From NCBI GenBank assembly GCA_012523365.1, contig JAAYIQ010000052.1:1-35683 (forward strand): a stretch of DNA of 35,683 nt, read 5' to 3'. Position numbers and translations under genes: made by a program. The stretch comes from Clostridiaceae bacterium (GTDB taxonomy: Bacteria > Bacillota > Clostridia > Saccharofermentanales > Saccharofermentanaceae). The notes below the pieces were generated by a model that saw only the letters and a list, made by a program, of their open reading frames with translations, did no database searches and was not told the DNA's origin. Shown here piece by piece: positions 7,816 through 15,750 of this stretch (positions are counted from its first letter, which is position 1; each line of letters begins with the position of its first letter).

Positions 7816-10037
7816 AAGCTTTTAATGTACTCGTCGATCGATTTTGCGGCGATCTTTCCCGCCCCCATCGCCAGGATAACCGTCGCAGCTCCGGTCGCCG
7901 CGTCTCCGCCCGCAAAAACGCCGGGACGCGAGGTGGCCATGTTCTCATCGGTGACGATCGTACCGGATTTGGAGGTTTCTAAGTCGGCGGTGCTCGTGTG
8001 AATCAAGGGATTCGGAGAGGTTCCGATGGCGACGATTACGGTATCGACCGCAAGGCGGCTCTCAGAGCCGATTTTCACGATCGGGCGACGGCGTCCGGAA
8101 GCATCCGGTTCACCGAGCTCCATCTCGACGACCTCCATCTCGCAGACCGCGCCGTGTTCATCTCCGATGATCCGCGTCGGTGCGCACAGATTCTTAAAAA
8201 TGATGCCTTCTTCCTTGGCGTGATGCGCCTCCTCGGCACGGGCGGGCATTTCTTTATCCGAGCGCCGGTACACAACGTATACGGTCTCAGCACCCAAGCG
8301 GCGGGCGGTACGCGCCGCGTCCATCGCGACATTACCGCCGCCGATCACCGCAACGGTCTTGCTCCGGGAAATCGGTGTGTCGTAACGTTCGTCATATGCT
8401 TTCATCAGATTCGCGCGCGTCAGGAATTCATTAGCGGAATAGACGCCGTTCAGGTTCTCTCCCTCAATGTTCATGAAGGAGGGAAGGCCGGCACCGGACC
8501 CGATAAATACGGCTTCGTAGCCTTCCTCGAAAAGTTCGTCGACCGTGAGCGTCTTTCCGATCACCGTGTTGCAACGGATATTCACTCCGCGGGCGGTCAG
8601 CGCCTCGATTTCTTTCTCAACGATCGACTTCGGAAGGCGAAACTCAGGGATCCCGTAAACCAGGACACCGCCGGCTTTATGAAACGCCTCGAAAATCGTA
8701 ACATCGTATCCGAGCCCCGCGAGGTCGCCCGCACAGGAAAGACCGGCCGGCCCGGAACCGATGATCGCGACCTTGTGCCCGTTGGAAGGAGCCGGAGTCG
8801 GCAGTGCCTTCTGGTTCGCAAAGTGGAAGTCGGCGACAAAACGCTCCAGGCGCCCGATCGAGACCGGCTCTCCCTTGTTTCCGCGTACGCAAACTGCTTC
8901 ACACTGAGTCTCCTGCGGGCAAACGCGTCCGCAAACAGCCGGAAGACAATTCTTCCGGAGAATGACCTGATAGGCTTCTTCGAAATTCCCGGTGGCGACC
9001 AGACGAATGAATTCGGGGATCGGCACCTGGACCGGACAGCCGTCGACGCAGGGGCGATGCTTGCAATCGAGGCAACGCATCGCTTCCTCGACCGCCATCT
9101 TGGGAGTATAGCCGAAGGTCACCTCACTGAAATTCGTGACCCGCTCGTTGGGATCCTGTTCGGGGACCGGAACCTTGGTCGGCGACATATTGCGTTTGAC
9201 GGGACGGTCCAAGCCGATGCGGCAGGTATGATCCCCGTCCTCTTGTTCTTGGTCACGGTAGAAGGATTTTCGACGAATTAACTCGTTAAAATCGACCTGA
9301 TGGCCGTCAAAATCCGGACCGTCCACGCATGCGAACTTTACTTCGCCGCCGACGGTGACGCGGCATCCGCCGCACATTCCGGTACCGTCGATCATGATCG
9401 GATCGAGGCTGACGATCGTCTTGATCCCAAATTCACGGGTCAATTCGCAGACTTTTTTCATCATCATCAGAGGTCCGATCGTGACGACGAGATCATAGCC
9501 GGCACCGCTTTCGATTTGATTGCGTAAAACGTTGGTGACGAAGCCCTTATCACCGTAGCTGCCGTCGTCGGTCGCGATGATCAGCCGATCGGATGCCGCA
9601 CGCATTTCCTCTTCGAGGAAAACATAGTCTCTTGTGCGGAACCCGGCGATCATATCGACCTGAGTGCCCAGAAGATGGAGGGCCTTTGCCGACGGGTAGG
9701 CGATCGCGCAACCGACACCGCCTCCGACTACACAGGCTTTCCGATATCCCTCCAGATCCGTCGGACGACCTAAGGGACCGACGAAGTCCAGGATCGAATC
9801 ACCCGTCTCCTTTTCCGCAAGAAGCTTGGTGGAGCGGCCGACAGCCTGAAAAATGATCGTTACCGTCCCGCGGTCGGCATCGAAGTCCGCGATGGTCAGC
9901 GGGATCCGCTCTCCGAACTCGTCGACGCGGAAAATGATGAACTGACCGGCCTTCGCCTTGCGCGCAACGAGCGGAGCTTCGATCTCCATCATTGTAATCA
10001 GTTCATTCAGCCGTTTCTTGGAAATAATCTTGTACAT
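7812..10037 (-). CDS. Fused NfnAB/SudAB-type ferredoxin-NADP+ oxidoreductase (DHOD-B-like + GltD-like)
   Basis: One 741-residue flavoprotein joining two subunits that are separate in NfnAB or SudBA. Residues 1-255 are ferredoxin-NADP reductase/dihydroorotate dehydrogenase electron-transfer-like: a flavin barrel, the NAD-binding GGGVGCA at 105-111, and [2Fe-2S] ligands C222, C225 and C237, with D212 at the position of the unusual Asp ligand of NfnA. Residues 300-741 are GltD-like: Cys clusters C322/C325/C330/C334 and C369/C373/C379/C383 for [4Fe-4S] centres, an FAD motif GSGPAG at 427-432, then a second Rossmann motif GGGNVAMD and the closing GGDAATGAATV. Expected role: electron exchange between ferredoxin, NADH and NADPH, possibly bifurcating, in the cytosol. 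The fusion is known in Clostridia, where it is often annotated as glutamate synthase small subunit; no GltB is present here. Ribosome site AAAGGA. Confidence 0.92.
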   Translation of the reverse strand: MYKIISKKRLNELITMMEIEAPLVARKAKAGQFIIFRVDEFGERIPLTIADFDADRGTVTIIFQAVGRSTKLLAEKETGDSILDFVGPLGRPTDLEGYRKACVVGGGVGCAIAYPSAKALHLLGTQVDMIAGFRTRDYVFLEEEMRAASDRLIIATDDGSYGDKGFVTNVLRNQIESGAGYDLVVTIGPLMMMKKVCELTREFGIKTIVSLDPIMIDGTGMCGGCRVTVGGEVKFACVDGPDFDGHQVDFNELIRRKSFYRDQEQEDGDHTCRIGLDRPVKRNMSPTKVPVPEQDPNERVTNFSEVTFGYTPKMAVEEAMRCLDCKHRPCVDGCPVQVPIPEFIRLVATGNFEEAYQVILRKNCLPAVCGRVCPQETQCEAVCVRGNKGEPVSIGRLERFVADFHFANQKALPTPAPSNGHKVAIIGSGPAGLSCAGDLAGLGYDVTIFEAFHKAGGVLVYGIPEFRLPKSIVEKEIEALTARGVNIRCNTVIGKTLTVDELFEEGYEAVFIGSGAGLPSFMNIEGENLNGVYSANEFLTRANLMKAYDERYDTPISRSKTVAVIGGGNVAMDAARTARRLGAETVYVVYRRSDKEMPARAEEAHHAKEEGIIFKNLCAPTRIIGDEHGAVCEMEVVEMELGEPDASGRRRPIVKIGSESRLAVDTVIVAIGTSPNPLIHTSTADLETSKSGTIVTDENMATSRPGVFAGGDAATGAATVILAMGAGKIAAKSIDEYIKSL

Positions 10038-10121
10038 TATGTGATTCCTTTCAACCGGACGGATAAATATTTGAATCGAAGCGTCTTTGCATCGAGTTCT
10101 TATGAATTTGCTATGGGGTGA

Positions 10122-10151
10122 ATTATATCATCTTCTCCGTTGACTTAACAA
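10122..10151 (-). promoter_or_regulatory. Promoter of the Nfn operon
   Basis: On the minus strand TTGTTA (10151-10146), an 18-nt spacer and a perfect TATAAT (10127-10122). The leader to the ATG at 10037 is about 78 nt. It would drive the three genes down to 6319. Confidence 0.6.
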
Positions 10152-10318
10152 CAACGGAAGGTCCGCGTCCGCGGTGATTTTCGTCGGGAATGCCCGTTTC
10201 GCGTATCCGTTCCGTGACACGTGGTCAGATAACCGGCTTACGCACACACAGGACCGTGGTTTGTTAAATAACCGAAAACATACCGTAAAACTTTGAAGTC
10301 CCAAATCTTTGGTTTCGC
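10152..10318. other. Divergent intergenic region between Nfn operon and GGDEF-EAL gene
   Basis: The 372-bp gap 10038-10409 contains two back-to-back promoters and no credible gene. The middle part holds a short CCGCG/CGCGG inverted repeat (10163-10174) and two copies of ATAACCG (10229, 10268); a third copy is at 10386, near the GGDEF-EAL start. Whether these are regulator sites cannot be told. Confidence 0.4.
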
Positions 10319-10347
10319 TGGATATCGACCGGAATGTTCGATATAAT
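10319..10347 (+). promoter_or_regulatory. Promoter of the GGDEF-EAL gene
   Basis: TGGATA (10319-10324, 4 of 6), a 17-nt spacer and a perfect TATAAT (10342-10347), about 56 nt upstream of the predicted transcription start-to-GTG leader. Confidence 0.6.
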
Positions 10348-10409
10348 CAAAATTGATTAGTTCAAAATAGCCATGACGGCGGCAAATAACCGACGACGCG
10401 GGAGGCACA

Positions 10410-12008
10410 GTGAGCAGATTTGAGTGCATCAAGAAACATATAATCCGCTCTGCGGCCGTCTTTTCCATTACTCTTCCAATCGCTTTTTCCACCGGATTTT
10501 CCGCATCCTCTACCGATTCGATCCTCGAGATTGAACCCGCACAGTCTGTGCTTTGGGGGCTGGTCGCGTCGCTTTTCGCGATGACGGTCGTATCGTTGAT
10601 CCTGATGATCAAGTTTATCGGAGAGAACCGACGACTCAAGAGGACACAGGCGGACCTCTTGCGCAGTAAGGCGGAGCTTTTCGAGTCAGCGTACAAAGAT
10701 ACCCTGACCCAGCTTCCGAACCGGTCCCATTTCTATCACAGAATTTCCGAATTGTCGAAGAAGGCGGATTCCGGCGAAAACGGGAGCGCTTTCCGTGAAG
10801 CCGCCATTATATATATTGACCTTGATGACTTCAAGTTGATTAACGAGTCCCGGGGTCACCGGGCCGGGGATGCTCTTCTCAAGATGATCGCCGCGGAACT
10901 TAGTAGGATCGGCGGAGAATTTGAGGGAGTTTATGTCGCCAGGATCGGTGGAGACGAATTTGCGGTCATGCTCGAGAATCCGTCGAGTCGAAAGAACACG
11001 GAGGACCTGACCGCAGCGGTTCAGGAAATTTTCAACCGGAAATATCTGGTCGGTGATTGCAGTATCTACCCGACGGCTTCGATCGGCATCGCCCGATTCC
11101 CGCAAGACACGGAGAATATGTTTGATCTGGTAACAAACGCCGACATGGCGTTGTACGAGGCCAAGCGTGACGGGAAGAATCGCTATATGTTCTATAATCC
11201 CTCAATGAACGAGATGATGAAGCAGACGACGCATATCCGTAATATGGTTCTGGAAGCATTACAGGAAGACCAATTGTATCTCCTTTATCAGCCTCAGATC
11301 GACTTTGCCAAGCATAAGCTTGTCGGGTACGAAGCGTTGATCCGCTGGATGGACCCAAATGAAGGGATGATCATGCCGTCCCATTTCATCCCGATCATCG
11401 AAAAGACGGGGCAGATCCTTTCCATCGGCAAGTGGGTCCTCGAAAAGGCTTGTGTTTTCGCGCGAAAGGTCAACGAGAAAAGCGAGGATGATATCATCGT
11501 TTCCGTGAATATTTCGGCGGTTCAGCTGATCCAGAAAGACTTTTTTGATTCCGTCGTCGAAATTATCGGAAGAGCCAATGTCCGTCCTTCTCTGATCGGA
11601 CTGGAAATCACCGAGACGGCGATGGTCACGTCTTTGAAGCAAAACGCGAATGTTCTGTCGCGCCTTCAGCAAATGGGCTTTCATGTATACCTGGACGATT
11701 TCGGAACCGGCTACTCCTCAATACATTATTTACGTGAACTGCCCATCGAAACCGTCAAGATCGACCAGACCTTCGTCAATGCGGTCGGAGAGTCCGAAGA
11801 CGACGACGATCTCTTGCGGCTGATCATCCATATCGCGCACATGATGAAGATGAACGTAATGGCCGAGGGCGTCGAGACGGTCGAACAGTTGAGTTTTCTG
11901 ACCGAAAACAACTGCGACGGCTGTCAGGGATTTCTTTTCGGGATGCCGATTACCGAAGAAGAAGTGTTCAGCAGTCAATTCGTTCCGGATCCCAAATATC
12001 GGAGATAA
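10410..12008 (+). CDS. Membrane-bound GGDEF-EAL cyclic-di-GMP protein
   Basis: Cyclic-di-GMP turnover enzyme of 532 residues. Two membrane spans (about 12-33 and 47-71) enclose a short extracytosolic loop of about 15 residues, followed by a short helical linker (72-95), a GGDEF domain (about 96-265) and an EAL domain (about 280-525). The diguanylate cyclase signature is intact (GGDEF at 180-184). There is no RxxD inhibitory site just before it. The phosphodiesterase side is also intact: EAL at 308-310, the DDFGTGYSS loop starting at D429, KIDQTFV and AEGVET. Both activities are therefore possible, with one perhaps dominating. Start is GTG 10410, 4 nt after GGGAGG. It is transcribed alone and has its own terminator. 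The tiny outer loop leaves little room for a sensor, so membrane or internal signals are more likely. Confidence 0.93.
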   Translation: MSRFECIKKHIIRSAAVFSITLPIAFSTGFSASSTDSILEIEPAQSVLWGLVASLFAMTVVSLILMIKFIGENRRLKRTQADLLRSKAELFESAYKDTLTQLPNRSHFYHRISELSKKADSGENGSAFREAAIIYIDLDDFKLINESRGHRAGDALLKMIAAELSRIGGEFEGVYVARIGGDEFAVMLENPSSRKNTEDLTAAVQEIFNRKYLVGDCSIYPTASIGIARFPQDTENMFDLVTNADMALYEAKRDGKNRYMFYNPSMNEMMKQTTHIRNMVLEALQEDQLYLLYQPQIDFAKHKLVGYEALIRWMDPNEGMIMPSHFIPIIEKTGQILSIGKWVLEKACVFARKVNEKSEDDIIVSVNISAVQLIQKDFFDSVVEIIGRANVRPSLIGLEITETAMVTSLKQNANVLSRLQQMGFHVYLDDFGTGYSSIHYLRELPIETVKIDQTFVNAVGESEDDDDLLRLIIHIAHMMKMNVMAEGVETVEQLSFLTENNCDGCQGFLFGMPITEEEVFSSQFVPDPKYRR

Positions 12009-12031
12009 CAAAGATGAATCGAACGCACCGG

Positions 12032-12057
12032 GCGTCCTTGCGAGAGGAGGCTTTTTT
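12032..12057 (+). terminator. Rho-independent terminator after the GGDEF-EAL gene
   Basis: Stem GCGTCCT (12032-12038) with AGGAGGC (12045-12051), one G-G mismatch, a 6-nt loop, then TTTTTT (12052-12057). Confidence 0.75.
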
Positions 12058-12070
12058 GAGAAATATTCTC

Positions 12071-12143
12071 TTGCGCTAATAAAAATATGCGGGAATATGC
12101 GCAAATGATTTCGTAAGAATTTTCTCCGTTTTGTGCAACAAAA
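12071..12143. promoter_or_regulatory. Inverted and direct repeats upstream of the ABC/ApbE operon
   Basis: TTGCGC (12071-12076) and GCGCAA (12099-12104) form a loose inverted repeat enclosing direct repeats of AATATGCG (12084, 12094); a related AATATGC occurs again near 12195. A second palindrome, TTTTGT-gca-ACAAAA, lies at 12129-12143. Their place between a terminator and the operon promoter suggests regulator binding, which is inference. Confidence 0.35.
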
Positions 12144-12190
12144 TCCCTCCTTGTGTCGTCCATTATGGTGAAGCGCCTTTCTCGCGCTTA

Positions 12191-12218
12191 TTGAAATATG
12201 CAAAGGTTCGTATACAAT
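12191..12218 (+). promoter_or_regulatory. Promoter of the ABC/adaptor/ApbE operon
   Basis: TTGAAA (12191-12196, 5 of 6), a 16-nt spacer and TACAAT (12213-12218, 5 of 6). Transcription would begin near 12225, about 50 nt before the ATG at 12277. Confidence 0.65.
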
Positions 12219-12276
12219 GATGATGTGTCGTAAAACAATTAATGCTGATATTTATATGAAGAAACGAGGAATGAAT

Positions 12277-14805
12277 ATGAATAACCTGGCAAAGAAAATC
12301 ATCGGACTGACGCTTGTGGCCGCGATGCTCGTTCCGCTTGCGTCCTGCAAGCCGAAAAGCAAAGAGAAAGCGCGGATCATTTCTGCGGACGACCCGTATT
12401 TCTCGATCAAGGAAATCGACCTGTACAAGGCCGCGAATCAAAACACATCGGTTTCATACAATATGATCCCGATGGGTGACAAGGTCGCGGTCGTGTTGGA
12501 TATTTACGAGTATGACGACGGCGGAATGATCGATCCGAGAAAATACGAGGAATATGCCGCAAGTGAGCCGAATGTCGCGGAAGATGAAACGAAGCCCGGG
12601 GACGGAGAATCCGATGATTCGGATACCCCGGAAACGGAACCTGTCGGAGACGAGCCTGTCGATACGGGAGACGACGGTATCGTTTATCCGGAATATCCGA
12701 GCCCGTATAATGATAATGTCCGGCGCGAATTGCTGGTTTACGACCTGGACGGAAATCGCCTCGGTTCTTCGGATATCACTTCGCTTTTCGGTGAGTCGTC
12801 ATACTTCCAAAGTGTTAAATGGGACGGGAAAGACAATCTCGTGTTTGCGTTGGAGACTTACAGCGAAGAGAAAATGCAGTCGGAACAGACCTTGGTCACG
12901 ATCGACCGGAACGGCAAAGAAGTAAAGCCCAGAATGAAGTTGGAACCCGGCACCAATCAGTGGTTTTCCTCTCTGATTTTCGATAATCAGGGGAATCTTT
13001 ACATCAGCATGTACGGAGAAACGGGCACCTCGATTACGATTTACGACGCTCAGCGCACAAAAATGTTTACCATCGAAGAGAAGGGTATGGGCTCCTCTTT
13101 CTATAACGTTGACGGCACGATTTATATTGACAGCTACGGAACCGGAGATAAATATGAATACAATTTCTACCCCATCGATCTGACGACCCGAAAATTGGGG
13201 GCACCGATCGATATGATCGGTCTCTCCATCGGATCCTCCATGCCGGGCGGAAACGGCCTGTACCTCAATAAGGCAGGCGGCATCTTCGCCTATGATATAG
13301 AAACGAAGACGGAGACGGAGATTCTGGCGTGGAAGGATACGGACCTCGACCTTTCCAAATACGCATACGCAGGTTTCGTTCCTTTCTCGACCGATAAGTT
13401 TGTCACGGTGAACCAATACTACAACTATCTAGTTGATATGAGGGGACCGCAGGAGCCCGAGCCGATCAAAATGATCGTTCTGACGCGCGAGCAAACGAAT
13501 CCCAACGCGGGCAAGAAAATTCTCGTTCTCGGCGGAATCGGGCTCATGTACGATCAGAATGTCACCGCGCAGGTTTATCAGTTTAACCGGGAGAATGCGG
13601 AATGTCGGATCGAACTGCGGGATTATGAGGACCAGATCAATTACGCTGATTTCATGGACAAGGAGTACACCGAATGGATGAAGGCGTATGCCGCGATCAG
13701 CGAAAAGATCTATCTTGAAATGATCAACGGAGAAGGTCCGGATATCATCGCTACCGGTTACTACCTGAGCTCTCTTGAGCGCTTCGAGGCGAAGGAGCTC
13801 CTGACCGACCTCTACGCACTCGCGAAGAAGGACGAGTCCTTCAACAAGGAGGACTATGTTCAAAGCGTTCTCTCGCTTTTCGAGCGAAAAGGCAAGCTCT
13901 ATCAGTTCCCGGTCAGCTTTTCGCTTTCCGGATTGGTCGGGCCGACCCGTTTCATCGGAAGCCGTACCGGTTGGACCGTTGATGAATTCAATGAGATGGT
14001 CAACGGCTTACCCGAGGGAGTCTATACGCTGGTAAATATTACCAAGACCGATCTTCTGACTGCCTGTGTGTCGTCCTCAATGAATTATTTCGCCGACTAC
14101 GCGGAAAACGAGGTTCGGTTTGACAGCCTGGATTTCCAGAAACTGCTGGAATTTGCCAAGACCTACGGACAGGACGAGAGCTCAAACGGACCGAGACCGA
14201 TGGAGTATACAGAGTATGATGAGTCCGAGTATGTGGATGAGTATGCGCTGATGTCGCAGGGCAAACTGGCTCTGACCCGCACGTCCCTTTACGGACCGAG
14301 AACGGTTGCGGATATCCGGTATAATTTCGGTGAGCCCGTCACCTTCATCGGATATCCCTCCGGGAATAAATCCGGCCTGAGCTGTACGGTGACTCAAAGA
14401 TTTGCGATCAGCGACTCTTGCGCGAGCAAAGACGCCGCATGGGATTTCGTTCGTCACTTCCTGTCCGAGGAAACCCAGAAGGAGATGGGAATCTATTCTG
14501 AATCTCCGATCAACAAGGCGGCGCTCGATCATCAGATCGATCAACTCCTGAATCCGCCGGAAGACGACGGAGAATTTATTCCGTATGATTACTACTACGG
14601 ATACGGCGCGCAGATCACGCAGGAAGATGTTAATCAATATATGGCGATGATTGATGCGGTGACGATGGTTGAAGGCGAGGACGAGCAAATCCTGTCGATT
14701 ATATTCGAAGAGACGCCGGACTTCTTTAAAGGGCTGAAATCCGCAGAAGACGTATCGAAAATCATCCAAGACCGGGTCAAGACTTTCGTCAGTGAGAGAT
14801 CTTAA
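12277..14805 (+). CDS. Large lipoprotein: propeller-like N-terminal half plus extracellular solute-binding domain
   Basis: Predicted surface lipoprotein of 842 residues. The signal peptide ends in a lipobox, LASC, with C24 as the lipidated residue. An Asp/Glu/Pro-rich stretch (about 100-135) interrupts the first part. Residues about 25-410 show repeated short strands with phrases such as LLVYDLDGNRL, LVTIDRNGKEV and GNLYISMY, which look like blades of a beta-propeller. From about 411 the sequence changes to a carbohydrate ABC binding-protein type (KILVLGGIG, then NGEGPDIIATGYYL, FPVSFSLSGLVG, SEETQKEMGIYSESPINKAAL). Ordinary binding proteins are about 430 residues, so this is a fusion. ATG 12277 is chosen because GAGGA lies 6 nt upstream; in-frame ATGs also exist from 12217. 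First gene of the operon, followed after 20 nt by the permeases. Substrate unknown. Confidence 0.88.
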   Translation: MNNLAKKIIGLTLVAAMLVPLASCKPKSKEKARIISADDPYFSIKEIDLYKAANQNTSVSYNMIPMGDKVAVVLDIYEYDDGGMIDPRKYEEYAASEPNVAEDETKPGDGESDDSDTPETEPVGDEPVDTGDDGIVYPEYPSPYNDNVRRELLVYDLDGNRLGSSDITSLFGESSYFQSVKWDGKDNLVFALETYSEEKMQSEQTLVTIDRNGKEVKPRMKLEPGTNQWFSSLIFDNQGNLYISMYGETGTSITIYDAQRTKMFTIEEKGMGSSFYNVDGTIYIDSYGTGDKYEYNFYPIDLTTRKLGAPIDMIGLSIGSSMPGGNGLYLNKAGGIFAYDIETKTETEILAWKDTDLDLSKYAYAGFVPFSTDKFVTVNQYYNYLVDMRGPQEPEPIKMIVLTREQTNPNAGKKILVLGGIGLMYDQNVTAQVYQFNRENAECRIELRDYEDQINYADFMDKEYTEWMKAYAAISEKIYLEMINGEGPDIIATGYYLSSLERFEAKELLTDLYALAKKDESFNKEDYVQSVLSLFERKGKLYQFPVSFSLSGLVGPTRFIGSRTGWTVDEFNEMVNGLPEGVYTLVNITKTDLLTACVSSSMNYFADYAENEVRFDSLDFQKLLEFAKTYGQDESSNGPRPMEYTEYDESEYVDEYALMSQGKLALTRTSLYGPRTVADIRYNFGEPVTFIGYPSGNKSGLSCTVTQRFAISDSCASKDAAWDFVRHFLSEETQKEMGIYSESPINKAALDHQIDQLLNPPEDDGEFIPYDYYYGYGAQITQEDVNQYMAMIDAVTMVEGEDEQILSIIFEETPDFFKGLKSAEDVSKIIQDRVKTFVSERS

Positions 14806-14825
14806 TTAAGCAACGGAGGATTGAC

Positions 14826-15749
14826 ATGACGGTTTCCGAGATCCGCAGAGCCGAAGGAGCGACCGGCGGAAAGATAAAAAAGCGCAGAAAAGGGTTTCGT
14901 GAGCTTTTCGTGTTTATCGGATATCTCCTGCCCAGCCTTGCCGGAGTCTCGTTGTTCTTCTTTGGTCCGATGGTTCAGATACTGGTCAATTCGTTCCAGA
15001 AAAGCCCGACGAACGCGGAGTTCGTCGGGCTGCGGAACTACGAACGCGTGCTCACCAACGACGCGTTTCAGATGGCGGGCAAAAACACTCTGCTTTTTTC
15101 CCTGATGGCGGTTCCGCTGGCCGTCATATTGGCGCTGATCCTCGCGCTCCTCCTGAACACGAAACTGCCGGGGCGAAGTGTGTTCCGAAGCATGCTCCTG
15201 AATCCGATGATGGTCCCGGTCGCTTCGATCGTCCTGATTTGGCAGGTACTTTTCAGTTTCACCGGATCGATCAATACGTACCTTTCGGACTTCGGGATCG
15301 ATAAGATCGACTGGATGAAGTCGGATTGGAGTCGCGTCGTCATTCTTTTGTTGTTTCTATGGAAGACCCTCGGGTACAATATGGTCCTTTTTTTGGCGGC
15401 GCTGAACAATGTTCCGTCCGAGTTGATCGACACATCCAAGATCGACGGCGCGGGAAGCGGGCGACGATTCTTTTCGATCAGCCTTGTCTACCTCTATCCG
15501 ACGATCTTTTTTGTAGGCATCATGTCGCTGATCAGCTCTTTTAAGATTTTCCGGGAGGTCTATCTGCTGACCGGAGATTACCCGTTCTCATCGCTTTACG
15601 TTCTTCAGCATTTTATGAATAACGCGTTCCGTAATCTCGATTATCAGAAGTTGTGTGCGGGAGCGATCATTATGGCGCTCGTGATGATCCTGATCGTCGG
15701 TATTCTGTTCCTCGCCGAATTCAAATTGGGTAAAGAGGTGGAGGAATAG
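14826..15749 (+). CDS. Carbohydrate-type ABC transporter permease (MalF/UgpA-like)
   Basis: Inner-membrane permease of 307 residues, binding-protein-dependent transport family (MalF/UgpA type). A basic cytosolic N-terminus (residues 1-28, many Lys/Arg) leads into six predicted spans. The EAA loop that docks the ATPase is at about 199-222 (LIDTSKIDGAGSGRRFF, with the conserved G). The ribosome site GGAGG precedes ATG 14826 by about 8 nt. It should form a heterodimer with the next gene's product and take substrate from the upstream lipoprotein. No ATPase gene is in the window, so a shared MsmX/MsmK-type ATPase encoded elsewhere is likely if the importer is active. Confidence 0.92.
   Translation: MTVSEIRRAEGATGGKIKKRRKGFRELFVFIGYLLPSLAGVSLFFFGPMVQILVNSFQKSPTNAEFVGLRNYERVLTNDAFQMAGKNTLLFSLMAVPLAVILALILALLLNTKLPGRSVFRSMLLNPMMVPVASIVLIWQVLFSFTGSINTYLSDFGIDKIDWMKSDWSRVVILLLFLWKTLGYNMVLFLAALNNVPSELIDTSKIDGAGSGRRFFSISLVYLYPTIFFVGIMSLISSFKIFREVYLLTGDYPFSSLYVLQHFMNNAFRNLDYQKLCAGAIIMALVMILIVGILFLAEFKLGKEVEE
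15003..15031 (+). other. Strong hairpin inside the first permease gene
   Basis: Perfect 11-bp stem, AGCCCGACGAA (15003-15013) with TTCGTCGGGCT (15021-15031) and a 7-nt loop, at about codons 60-69. No T-tract follows, so it is not a standard terminator. It could slow ribosomes, stabilise an mRNA end, or be chance. Confidence 0.6.
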
Positions 15750-15750
15750 A

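Noticed and set aside
7812-7920. DAATGAAT in the Nfn-like protein looks like an ApbE flavinylation motif
   Set aside because: It is the conserved GGDAATGAATV end of GltD-like Rossmann domains in a cytosolic protein, out of reach of ApbE.
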